NCBI RefSeq assembly: GCF_900996235.1
Contig: NZ_CAAJGM010000263.1
Coordinates: 1 to 64,000 of the forward strand
Length of the DNA stretch: 64,000 nt
Reading direction: 5' to 3'
Source of the DNA: Paraburkholderia sp. BCC1885
GTDB lineage: Bacteria > Pseudomonadota > Gammaproteobacteria > Burkholderiales > Burkholderiaceae
Shown here: positions 7,911-15,386 of the stretch, piece after piece
Numbering within the stretch: position 1 is the first letter of the stretch
Layout: every line of letters begins with the position of its first letter
Program-made: the position numbers and the translations under genes
Notes under the pieces: generated by a model
What the model saw: the letters and a program-made list of their open reading frames with translations, nothing else
Told to the model about the DNA's origin: nothing
Database searches by the model: none

Positions 7911-9662
7911 TCAGTGAATTTCCGGCTCGCCGACGCTACCGGTGCGCGCCGCTCCGCCCGCTCCATCGCGCTGCAGGAAGTCGAAGTCGCAACCGTTGTT
8001 GGCCTGCATCACGTGCACCTGATGCATCGCGCCATAGCCGCGCGTGAAGCGCGGCGCCGGTTCCACCCACGCCGCCTTGCGCCGCGCCAGTTCTTCGTCC
8101 GATACCAGCACGTTCAGCTTGCGCTGCGGCACGTCCAGTTCGATCAGGTCGCCGTCCTGCACCAGCGCGAACGGTCCGCCAATGAAGGACTCCGGCGCCA
8201 CGTGCAGCACGCACGCGCCGTAGCTCGTGCCGCTCATGCGCGCGTCCGAGATCCGCAGCATGTCGCGCACGCCCTTTTGCAGCAGCTTCTTCGGGATCGG
8301 CAACTGGCCCCACTCCGGCATCCCCGGCGCGCCCACCGGGCCCGCATGCTGCAGCACGATCACACACGTCTCGTCGATCTCCAGCGCGTCGTCGTCGATG
8401 CGCGCGGCCATGTCGTTGTAGTCCTTGAACACCACTGCGCGGCCCGTGTGGACGTGCAGCTTCGGGTCGGCTGCACCCGGTTTGATGACCGCACCGTCCG
8501 GCGCGATGTTGCCGCGCAGGACCGCGAGGCCGTTGTTCGGCAGCAGCGGCGCGGCGCGGCGGCGGATCACATCGTCGTTGAAGATCTTCGCGCCTTCGAG
8601 GTTCTCGCCCAGCGTGCGGCCGTTCACCGTCTTCTGCGAACCGTCGATCAGGTCACCCAGTTCCGCCAGCATCGCCTGCAGGCCGCCGGCGTAGTAAAAG
8701 TCCTCCATCAGGTACGAACCGGTCGGGCGGATGTTCGCCAGCACCGGCGTGTGACGCGAGATGTCGTCGTAGCGGTTCAGCGTCAGGTCGATACCGGCAC
8801 GGCGCGCCAGCGCGATCATGTGGACAATCGCGTTGGTCGAACCCGAGAGGGCCAGACACGTCGTGACGGCGTTATCGATGGACCCCGCCGTGATGATGTC
8901 CGACGGCTTCAGGTCTTCCCACACCATCTCCACGATGCGCATGCCGGTTTTCGCCGACATCTGCGCGTGGCGCGAATCCGGCGCCGGAATCGACGCAAAG
9001 CCCGGCAGCGTGAAGCCCAGCGCCTCGGCCGCGCTCGTCATGGTGGACGCCGTGCCCATCGTCATGCAGTGGCCCGGCGAGCGCGCGATGCCGCCTTCCA
9101 CGCCCTGCCAGTCCTGCTCGGTGATCTTGCCCGCGCGCAGGTCCGCCCAGTATTTCCACGTGTCCGAGCCGGAACCGAGCGTCACGCCGTTCCAGTTGCC
9201 GTTGAGCATCGGGCCGGCCGGCAGGAAGATGGTCGGCAGGTCCATCGAGATGGCGCCCATCAGCAGCGCCGGGGTGGTCTTGTCGCAGCCGCCCATCAGC
9301 ACCACGCCGTCTGCCGGATACGAGCGCAGCGTCTCTTCCGCTTCCATCGCGAGGAAGTTGCGGTACAGCATCGTGGTGGGCTTCTGGAACGGCTCCGAGA
9401 GCGTCTGCACCGGCAGTTCGATCGGGAAACCGCCCGCCTGCCAGATGCCGCGCTTCACTTCCTCCACGCGCTGCTTGAAGTGCGTGTGGCACGGATTCAT
9501 CTCGCTCCACGTGTTCAGGATCGCGATCACCGGCTTGCCGGCATATTCCTCGCGGCTGTAGCCCATCTGCGACGTGCGCGAACGGTGGCCGAACGAACGC
9601 AGGTCGTTCACCCCGTACCAGCGGTGGCTGCGCAATTCTTCGGGGGTCTTTCTCTTGGTCAC
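7911..9662 (-). CDS. IlvD/Edd-family dehydratase, probably L-arabinonate dehydratase
   Basis: A 583-residue [2Fe-2S] dehydratase of the sugar-acid branch of the IlvD/Edd family. Cluster cysteines are visible in MNPCHTHFK, MGGCDKTTP and SPGHCMTMGTAST; substrate/Mg motifs are GSTNAIVH and RISDARMSGTSYG. The C-terminal text (LVSDEELARRKAAW) is that of arabinonate/xylonate dehydratases. I use the GTG at 9662 because aggagag lies just upstream; a GTG five codons earlier lacks a site. It is last in a four-gene operon with a lactonase, a semialdehyde dehydrogenase and a DHDPS-family dehydratase, which is the composition of the oxidative L-arabinose route to alpha-ketoglutarate. Related substrates (fuconate, xylonate) cannot be excluded. 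Confidence 0.85.
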   Translation of the reverse strand: MTKRKTPEELRSHRWYGVNDLRSFGHRSRTSQMGYSREEYAGKPVIAILNTWSEMNPCHTHFKQRVEEVKRGIWQAGGFPIELPVQTLSEPFQKPTTMLYRNFLAMEAEETLRSYPADGVVLMGGCDKTTPALLMGAISMDLPTIFLPAGPMLNGNWNGVTLGSGSDTWKYWADLRAGKITEQDWQGVEGGIARSPGHCMTMGTASTMTSAAEALGFTLPGFASIPAPDSRHAQMSAKTGMRIVEMVWEDLKPSDIITAGSIDNAVTTCLALSGSTNAIVHMIALARRAGIDLTLNRYDDISRHTPVLANIRPTGSYLMEDFYYAGGLQAMLAELGDLIDGSQKTVNGRTLGENLEGAKIFNDDVIRRRAAPLLPNNGLAVLRGNIAPDGAVIKPGAADPKLHVHTGRAVVFKDYNDMAARIDDDALEIDETCVIVLQHAGPVGAPGMPEWGQLPIPKKLLQKGVRDMLRISDARMSGTSYGACVLHVAPESFIGGPFALVQDGDLIELDVPQRKLNVLVSDEELARRKAAWVEPAPRFTRGYGAMHQVHVMQANNGCDFDFLQRDGAGGAARTGSVGEPEIH

Positions 9663-9696
9663 AACTTCTCTCCTCACCGGGCCGCTGGGCAGGTCA

Positions 9697-10632
9697 TCAG
9701 CCGCCCTTCACGCCCTGCGTATTGACATACAGCGAATACAACCCGTGGCTCGCGGCCATGAACAGGCGGTTGCGATGCAGCCCGCCGAAGCAGACATTGG
9801 CGCAGCGCTCGGGCAAGGCAATATGGCCGAGCGCTTCGCCTTGCGGCGTGAAGACACGCACGCCGTCGAGTTCTTCGCTGCCCATACCCCAGCCGCACCA
9901 GAGGTTGCCGTGGATATCCACCCGGAAGCCATCCGGCGTGCCGGGACCCGCGTCGATCAGCACGCGGTTGTTCGAAAGCGTGTGGTCGCCGTTGACGTCG
10001 AACGCGCGGATCTTGCGCGGCTCGCCGCGCGATTCGACCACGTACAGCAGCGACTCATCCGGCGAAAACGCCAGACCGTTCGGCCCGAGCACGTCGTCGA
10101 TCACGACCGTCACCTCGCCCGTCTGCCCATCCACGCGATACACGCAAGCCGGCAACTCGGACGCCTGCTTCTCGCCTTCGTAGAAGCTGTCGATGCCGAA
10201 CGTGGGGTCGCTGAACCAGATGGAGCCGTCCGACTTGACGATCACGTCGTTGGGCGAATTGAAGCGCTTGCCGCGATAGCGGTCGGCCAGCACGGTGATC
10301 GAACCGTCGTACTCGGTGCGCGTGACGCGCCGCGTGAGGTGCTCGCAACTGACGAGCCGCCCTTCGCGATCGCGCGTGTGGCCGTTGGCATTATTCGACG
10401 GCTGGCGAAACGGCGTCACCGCGCCCGTCTGCTCGTCCCAGCGCAGAATGCGGTTGTTCGGGATGTCGCTCCACAACAGATAGCGGCCATCGCCGAACCA
10501 CACCGGACCTTCCGACCAGCGCGCGCCCTGATACAGACATTCAACCGAAGCCGACGCCAGCCGCAAGTCCTTGAAACGCGGATCGAGAATGCGGATCGCG
10601 GGATCGGGATAGCGTCGGTTGATTTCGGTCAT
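9697..10632 (-). CDS. SMP-30/gluconolactonase-family sugar lactonase
   Basis: A 311-residue six-bladed beta-propeller lactonase. Metal/active-site motifs include the first-blade Glu in ARWSEGPVWF, the Asn/Asp in RFNSPNDVIV, the GPNGLAFSPDESLLYV blade and TPDGFRVDIHGNLWCG. It would hydrolyse the aldonolactone formed by sugar dehydrogenation (L-arabinono-lactone in this context). It lies between the KGSA dehydrogenase and the arabinonate dehydratase genes with short gaps (50 bp and 34 bp), all minus strand. No signal peptide, so it is cytoplasmic. An arabinose 1-dehydrogenase and a sugar transporter, also needed for the route, are not in this operon. Confidence 0.88.
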   Translation of the reverse strand: MTEINRRYPDPAIRILDPRFKDLRLASASVECLYQGARWSEGPVWFGDGRYLLWSDIPNNRILRWDEQTGAVTPFRQPSNNANGHTRDREGRLVSCEHLTRRVTRTEYDGSITVLADRYRGKRFNSPNDVIVKSDGSIWFSDPTFGIDSFYEGEKQASELPACVYRVDGQTGEVTVVIDDVLGPNGLAFSPDESLLYVVESRGEPRKIRAFDVNGDHTLSNNRVLIDAGPGTPDGFRVDIHGNLWCGWGMGSEELDGVRVFTPQGEALGHIALPERCANVCFGGLHRNRLFMAASHGLYSLYVNTQGVKGG

Positions 10633-10682
10633 GCCTTGTCCTCGGGTTGCCTGCGCGTGGTCAGGTGTGGTCGGTTGGGGGT

Positions 10683-12302
10683 TTACTCCTGCGCCAGTTT
10701 ACCGTCGCGCAAACGCCAGAGGTGCAGCGGATTGCCGTCGTGCAATGCTTCCGGCAGCAACTCGGCCGGCAGGTCCTGATAGCAGACCGGGCGCAGGAAG
10801 CGGTCGATTGCGGTGGCGCCCACCGAGGTCGCGCGGCCGTCCGAGGTCGCCGGATACGGGCCGCCGTGCACCATCGCGTAGGACACTTCGACGCCGGTCG
10901 GAAAACCGTTGGCGAGAATCCGGCCCACCTTGCGCTCGAGCGTCGGCAACAGTTGGCGGGCAAGGGCGTAGTCGTCCGCTTCGATTTGCAGCGTCGCGGT
11001 CAACTGGCCTTCGAGATGCTCGGCCACTTTCTGCATTTCGCCGATATCGGCACAGGTGACGATCAGCGAAGTCGGTCCGAAGATTTCGTCTTCGAGCCTG
11101 GCCGTGGCGAGGAACTGCGCCGCCGTGGTTTCGAACAGCACCGGCAAGGCGGCGCAGGCGGCTTCGCTGGCCGCGCCTTGCGCCACGCTCTGCACGCCGT
11201 TGCTGGCCGCGCCTTGCGCCACGCTCTGCACGCCGTTGCTGGCCGCGCGTTGCGCCACGCCGTCCTTGTAGGCGGCGGCAATACCCGCCGTCAGCATGGT
11301 CTGCGCGCCCTTGCCGGCAAGCGCCTTCGCGGCTGCGTCGATGAAGGCGCGCGTATGCGGGCTTTCGAGCACCAGCACGAGACCCGGATTGGTACAGAAC
11401 TGGCCGACGCCGAGCGTGACCGAATCGACGAAACCGCTCGCCAGCGCCTCGCCGCGCTTTGCCAGCGCGCCCGGGAACACGAAGAACGGATTGACGCTGC
11501 TCATTTCCGCGAACACGGGAATCGGCTCACGACGCTTCGCGGCGATCTCGACCAGCGCCAGACCGCCACGACGCGAACCGGTGAAACCCACCGACTTGAC
11601 GGCCGGATGCTTGACGAGCGCCTCGCCGATTTCGTTACCCGCGCCCACGACGAGCGAGAACACGCCTTCGGGCAGGCCGCTATCCGCGACGGCTTTCTGG
11701 ATGGCGCGGCCCACCAGTTCGGAGGTGCCGAGGTGCGCCGGATGCGCCTTCACGACCACCGGGCAGCCCGCGGCCAGCGCGGAGGCCGTGTCGCCGCCCG
11801 CCACCGAGAACGCCAGCGGGAAGTTGCTGGCGCCGAACACCGCGACCGGCCCAACCGCAATTTTCTGCAGACGCAGATCCGAACGCGGCAGCGGCTTGCG
11901 CTCCGGCAGCGCGGAATCGAGGGTAGCGGTGAGCCAGCGGCCGTCGCGCACCAGCGAGGCAAACAGCTTGAGCTGACCGACCGTGCGGCCGCGCTCGCCT
12001 TCGAGACGCGCCTTCGGCAGCGCCGATTCGATATGCGCGCGCTCGATCAAGGCATCGCCGAGGGCAAGGATGTTTTCCGCGATCGCTTCGAGAAAGCGCG
12101 CGCGCGTTTCGAGCGGCGCGAGGCGGTAAGAATCGAAGGCCTCGGCGGCGAGCGTGCATGCACGGTCCACGTCCGTCGCACCGCCCGCGCCGAACGCGGG
12201 CTCGATTTCCGTATTACGGGCCGGGTCGAAAGCGCGCAGTGTGCCCTGCGTTCCGCGAACGGCGGACGCGCCGAGCAACATGTCTCCGGTGATCTGCATC
12301 AT
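10683..12302 (-). CDS. alpha-ketoglutarate semialdehyde dehydrogenase (NADP type)
   Basis: A 539-residue aldehyde dehydrogenase of the 2,5-dioxovalerate/KGSADH group, forming alpha-ketoglutarate as the last step of the pathway. Recognisable parts are GPVAVFGASNFPLAFSVAGG, the VGFTGSRRGG cofactor loop, and GQFCTNPGLV with the catalytic Cys; FAEMSSVNP holds the general-base Glu. It is slightly longer than usual (about 525) because of a duplicated 12-residue segment (AASNGVQSVAQG twice, then a variant) near residue 360. It is the second gene after the DHDPS-family dehydratase (34-bp gap). Confidence 0.9.
   Translation of the reverse strand: MMQITGDMLLGASAVRGTQGTLRAFDPARNTEIEPAFGAGGATDVDRACTLAAEAFDSYRLAPLETRARFLEAIAENILALGDALIERAHIESALPKARLEGERGRTVGQLKLFASLVRDGRWLTATLDSALPERKPLPRSDLRLQKIAVGPVAVFGASNFPLAFSVAGGDTASALAAGCPVVVKAHPAHLGTSELVGRAIQKAVADSGLPEGVFSLVVGAGNEIGEALVKHPAVKSVGFTGSRRGGLALVEIAAKRREPIPVFAEMSSVNPFFVFPGALAKRGEALASGFVDSVTLGVGQFCTNPGLVLVLESPHTRAFIDAAAKALAGKGAQTMLTAGIAAAYKDGVAQRAASNGVQSVAQGAASNGVQSVAQGAASEAACAALPVLFETTAAQFLATARLEDEIFGPTSLIVTCADIGEMQKVAEHLEGQLTATLQIEADDYALARQLLPTLERKVGRILANGFPTGVEVSYAMVHGGPYPATSDGRATSVGATAIDRFLRPVCYQDLPAELLPEALHDGNPLHLWRLRDGKLAQE
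11167..11260 (-). repeat. 36-bp in-frame tandem duplication inside the dehydrogenase gene
   Basis: Two identical 36-bp units (11167-11202 and 11203-11238) and a partial third (to about 11260) lie inside the KGSA dehydrogenase. They encode AASNGVQSVAQG in tandem, a low-complexity insert between catalytic-domain elements. The perfect identity suggests recent slippage or duplication that keeps the frame. Confidence 0.9.
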
Positions 12303-12336
12303 CTGTTCCTTGTAATCTTTTTAAAGCCTGGGATGG

Positions 12337-13275
12337 TTAGCGTGCCGCCGCCTGCGCAAACTGGCGTTCAAACGCGAGCAGCGCCTGCGTCGCCGCGTCG
12401 ATGCTCGCATGATCTTTCACAGGGCTCGGGCTTAGCAACGGCAATATCGGGCCCATGTCGGCGATCTTCGAGAACGTCACCGCGTCGTGCAGCACGCGAA
12501 TCAGCGAAATGTCGTCGCGCAGGGTTTCCAGCGGCATGAAGGCGTCGTAGATGCGCTGCGCTTCTTCCGTGCGGCCCGCTTTGGCCGCCTTCAACAACGC
12601 CGTTACCGCGTGCGAGGCAATGCAACCCGAACCGGTTGTCCAGGCCGCGAGGCCGAAATCGCGCACGTGCACGAGCGCCGGGCGCTCGCCCATGCCGGAC
12701 ACCACTTTCGCCGCCGGCACGCTTTGCAGCAGGCGGCGCAGGTAGGCGTCATCGGCCGGGTTATCGCGCACGATAGCGTATTTCACGGCAATCAGTGTGC
12801 CGCGATCTACGAGGCGCGCCAGCGTGTCGACATCCACATAGTTTTCGCTCTTGATGTAGAGCGTGAGCGGGATGCCCGCGGCGTCGACAATGCGCGTGAG
12901 GCCCGTCTCCACGCCCTCGGAGGTGGTGAAACCGGCCAGCGGCAGCACCATGGCCGTGCGGTACGAGGTCTGCGCGAGGATACGCGCCTGATCGAGCATC
13001 TTGCCGTAGTCCGGGCCGATGGCCGGGATCACCCGCGTCTCCGGGCCGGCGCTTTCCGCCAGCAGGTCCAGCAGTTCGCGGTATTCGCTGACCGCGACGT
13101 GATACAGATTGGCGTTGCCGCCGTACAGGAGCGTGCGCACGCCACCCGCCTCGATGTGCTGGATCAGCTTGCGGTTTTCGGCGGCGTCGAGCGAGTAGTC
13201 GGCGCGGCGCGCCAGCGGCGGCACAGCCATGACGGTGGAGGCGAACTCGCTATCGAGGATGGGAGAAGTTTTCAT
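12337..13275 (-). CDS. DHDPS-family dehydratase, probably L-2-keto-3-deoxyarabonate dehydratase
   Basis: A 312-residue (beta/alpha)8 lyase of the dihydrodipicolinate synthase/NAL family. A Schiff-base lysine fits IAVKYAIVRDN, and the substrate loop YGGNANLYHV replaces the usual GTTGE. It is first in the operon with KGSA dehydrogenase, lactonase and IlvD dehydratase, so the predicted reaction is 2-keto-3-deoxy-L-arabonate to alpha-ketoglutarate semialdehyde. The alternative is a 5-keto-4-deoxyglucarate dehydratase of the uronate route, also DHDPS-family and also feeding KGSA dehydrogenase; the IlvD partner favours arabinonate. A strong GntR-type palindrome lies 54 bp upstream. Confidence 0.8.
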   Translation of the reverse strand: MKTSPILDSEFASTVMAVPPLARRADYSLDAAENRKLIQHIEAGGVRTLLYGGNANLYHVAVSEYRELLDLLAESAGPETRVIPAIGPDYGKMLDQARILAQTSYRTAMVLPLAGFTTSEGVETGLTRIVDAAGIPLTLYIKSENYVDVDTLARLVDRGTLIAVKYAIVRDNPADDAYLRRLLQSVPAAKVVSGMGERPALVHVRDFGLAAWTTGSGCIASHAVTALLKAAKAGRTEEAQRIYDAFMPLETLRDDISLIRVLHDAVTFSKIADMGPILPLLSPSPVKDHASIDAATQALLAFERQFAQAAAR

Positions 13276-13328
13276 GGCACCTCAGGACGGTATCGAAGAA
13301 TTGATGCCAAGGTAGCACTCAGTCCGCA

Positions 13329-13345
13329 ATGTTGTCAAACAACAT
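13329..13345. promoter_or_regulatory. GntR(FCD)-type operator before the sugar-acid operon
   Basis: ATGTTGT-CAA-ACAACAT is a perfect 17-bp inverted repeat. Its core TTGT-N3-ACAA fits the TNGTNNNACNA consensus of FadR-subfamily GntR regulators. It is 54 bp before the first codon of the operon. The same core, TGTTGT-N3-ACAACA, recurs at 62388-62402 in the pectin/uronate region. The FadR-type gene at 17154-17846 is the natural candidate regulator. Confidence 0.6.
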
Positions 13346-14146
13346 TTGAAATGCATCAGCATGCAGACTTTCGCGTCGAGCTTTCCGTCAGGTAAAAGAA
13401 AACTTCTGAGACCTTACATATTGGGCGTCACAGGCCGAATCCGGACAGTTTTCCCGCTCCTGCCGGATTTGGAAAGTTCGTATGACAACCGCTTCTCAGG
13501 CGCATATGGCGGGTCCGAGTGAGCAACGCTGGCGGCGCCGCAGCTGCAAGCGCGAATCGGGATGGCGGGTCGGGTCCGTCGCGGCATCGCGACAAATGAT
13601 ACCCAGCAGGCAAAATATACCGATTCAAAGATATGCGGTCAATTTGACCGTCATTCTAGCTATGTGATTCGACAAAGCCCGTTTCTATAAGGACCAGCAA
13701 TTAGATCGCGGGACGATTTGAACCACCCTGTACATTCTGGCTAAAACACATTCGACTTTCATTGTTAAAAAGCACCAAGACTTTATTGCCGCCGGCTGAT
13801 GTTTGAAACTATGATGCGATTCGATATGAAGTTCTGCCGGGCGAATTGTTAAATCGGACGGGTAATCATTTTCATGGCGAAGACGTGACAATTGCCGTTC
13901 GGCGCCCGCATGCCGGACCGAGGTCTGACAACCGGTAGCCGGCTGCGGAAAATTTTCCCCGTCCGAAAATGTTTTTGATTTTCTATAGACTACGCAATGA
14001 GAATCCGGGAGCCCGGATTAGAAGTGCCCGAGTTTGCGGTCACAACCGCCCAGTAATAAACGGTTATATTGCTGTCTAATATCATGCTGGTCGCGAGTTC
14101 GCGTCAGCGAAACCCGCGGCCGGGCTGCTGCGATTGAGAGAACAAA
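13346..14146. other. long intergenic region, no gene supported
   Basis: About 800 bp between the divergent sugar-acid operon and luxR. It is AT-richer than its surroundings towards 13600-14080. Short frames exist (for example 13428-13628 minus, 13685-13891 minus) but have no recognisable content or ribosome site. Presumably it holds the luxR promoter; I see no lux-box-like palindrome in it. Confidence 0.5.
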
Positions 14147-14875
14147 GTGCCGCTACATTCTATCGAGCAAATGTCGCCACTCGTGGACGCACCGGACGAA
14201 ACAACGTGGTTCAATGCACTCACGACAATCGCCGATAGCTGGGGATTTGACCGGGTTCTGATTGCCATGCTGCCGCGCCCGGGCATGCGCCTTGAAGACG
14301 CTTATGTTCGCAGCACCTATTCGCAATCGTGGCGCCGCAGTTACGAAGAACAGGGTTTCGTGCATATCGACCCGGTTGTCAGCCACTGCCTGACGCGCTC
14401 GGTGCCGCTGGTCTGGTCGCCGGAATTGTTCGCCACTCGCCAGCAGCGCGCGCTCTATGAAATGGCCTGCAATAATGGGCTGCGCTCCGGCCTGTCGCTG
14501 CCGATCCACGGCCCGAATCAGGAAGCCGGCATGCTGTGTTTCGCCAATAATTTCAACACCAACGACGCGTTCTGGCGACATATCGACGGCGTCCTGCCCA
14601 ACCTCGTCCTGCTGCGCGATCTGGTCACCGACACCAGCCGCCGCCATGTCCATTCGCATGCCAAAACCGTGCTGCCGCAATTGACGCCGCGCGAGCGCGA
14701 ATGTCTGAACTGGACCGCGCGCGGCAAATCCACCTGGGAAATCTCACATATTCTCAGTTGCTCGGAAGCCGCGGTGAACTTCCACGTGAAGAATATCCGG
14801 GCGAAATTCGGTGTGAATTCGCGGCGCGCGGCAGCCGTCATTGCCGCGCAACTCGGTCTTATTGACCCGGGTTAA
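14147..14875 (+). CDS. LuxR-family quorum-sensing regulator (AHL-binding type)
   Basis: A 242-residue regulator with an N-terminal autoinducer domain and a C-terminal GerE helix-turn-helix (LTPRERECLNWTARGKSTWEI, then NFHVKNIRAKFGV). The six residues conserved in AHL receptors are all present at matching spacing: Trp62, Tyr66, Asp75, Pro76, Trp90 and Gly115 (TraR W57, Y61, D70, P71, W85, G113). It should therefore bind an acyl-homoserine lactone. The start codon is GTG. The gene overlaps the convergent rsaL-like gene by 17 bp, as in Burkholderia/Pseudomonas luxR-rsaL-luxI loci, but no luxI is found in the window. Confidence 0.92.
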   Translation: MPLHSIEQMSPLVDAPDETTWFNALTTIADSWGFDRVLIAMLPRPGMRLEDAYVRSTYSQSWRRSYEEQGFVHIDPVVSHCLTRSVPLVWSPELFATRQQRALYEMACNNGLRSGLSLPIHGPNQEAGMLCFANNFNTNDAFWRHIDGVLPNLVLLRDLVTDTSRRHVHSHAKTVLPQLTPRERECLNWTARGKSTWEISHILSCSEAAVNFHVKNIRAKFGVNSRRAAAVIAAQLGLIDPG

Positions 14876-15188
14876 GCAGCGCAGCGGCGTCGCGGCTATA
14901 AATCACCCGTTCGGCACGGCCTAAATCGCCGTCAGAAACCGTCTTCAGCAGATACAGCCCCAGCAGGATTGAAACCGGCGGCGGAATTTCCGCGCCCGAT
15001 TCGAACCGGCTGCCGCGCGATTGCGTCACGCCAAAGCGCGCCCAAAACCGCCGCTGGCTTTCCTTTTTCATTTTGCGGTAAGCAATGATCAGGTGGCGAT
15101 CAACCGTGGATGGCGTCTCTTCAGCACTGTCCGCCGAACGGTTTTGAATCGTGACGGGTGCTTTCCAATGATTTTCGAGTAATTCCAT
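14859..15188 (-). CDS. RsaL-like quorum-sensing repressor
   Basis: A 109-residue protein whose central part (ESQRRFWARFGVTQSRGSRF, then ESGAEIPPPVSILLGLYL) closely matches Pseudomonas RsaL, a small tetrahelical HTH repressor that binds luxI-type promoters to hold AHL production in homeostasis. The N-terminal 45 residues are variable. The ATG at 15188 follows a weak purine stretch (ctgagaaa). Its 3' end overlaps the convergent luxR. A 22-bp inverted repeat lies 65-86 bp upstream. RsaL normally sits between luxR and luxI; here the next gene upstream is a drug exporter, so its target may be itself, luxR, the exporter or a synthase elsewhere. Confidence 0.85.
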   Translation of the reverse strand: MELLENHWKAPVTIQNRSADSAEETPSTVDRHLIIAYRKMKKESQRRFWARFGVTQSRGSRFESGAEIPPPVSILLGLYLLKTVSDGDLGRAERVIYSRDAAALLNPGQ

Positions 15189-15252
15189 GGTGGGTTTCTC
15201 AGGTGGTTTGGCCGCTATTTGTATGAATTTTGCGGGACCCTGAAAGACGGCA

Positions 15253-15274
15253 CACCTACCCAGGTAGGTAGGTG
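15253..15274. promoter_or_regulatory. 22-bp palindrome upstream of rsaL (lux-box or RsaL site candidate)
   Basis: CACCTACC (15253-15260) and GGTAGGTG (15267-15274) form a perfect inverted repeat with a six-base spacer; an alternative inner pair is CCTACC-ca-GGTAGG. Size and position suit a LuxR- or RsaL-bound operator in the rsaL promoter. Its sequence is not a classic lux box, so the assignment is inference. Confidence 0.5.
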
Positions 15275-15386
15275 CAAAACCCATCCAACGCGCATAGCGC
15301 TTTTTGCGCGTTCTTTATTGCCGGCGATTTGTTCGGCACAGTCGAAAAACATTCGGGACAACCACGCTGTCACACCGGGAAAACGA

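Noticed and set aside
7914..9725. Plus-strand open frame of 603 codons opposite the dehydratase gene
   Set aside because: Its Arg/His-rich text mirrors the codon bias of the minus-strand dehydratase, which has clear family motifs. High-GC genes commonly leave such antisense frames.
10647..12539. Plus-strand open frame of 630 codons opposite the KGSA dehydrogenase
   Set aside because: No domain text, Arg/Gln/His-rich, exactly antisense to a well-supported aldehyde dehydrogenase.
13428..13891. Three short frames in the luxR upstream region
   Set aside because: No ribosome sites, no recognisable sequence and AT-rich irregular codon use.
15189..15386. Search for a luxI gene or relic near rsaL
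   Set aside because: Neither strand shows the conserved Arg/Phe/Trp pattern of AHL synthases; the interval is too short and the next gene is the exporter.
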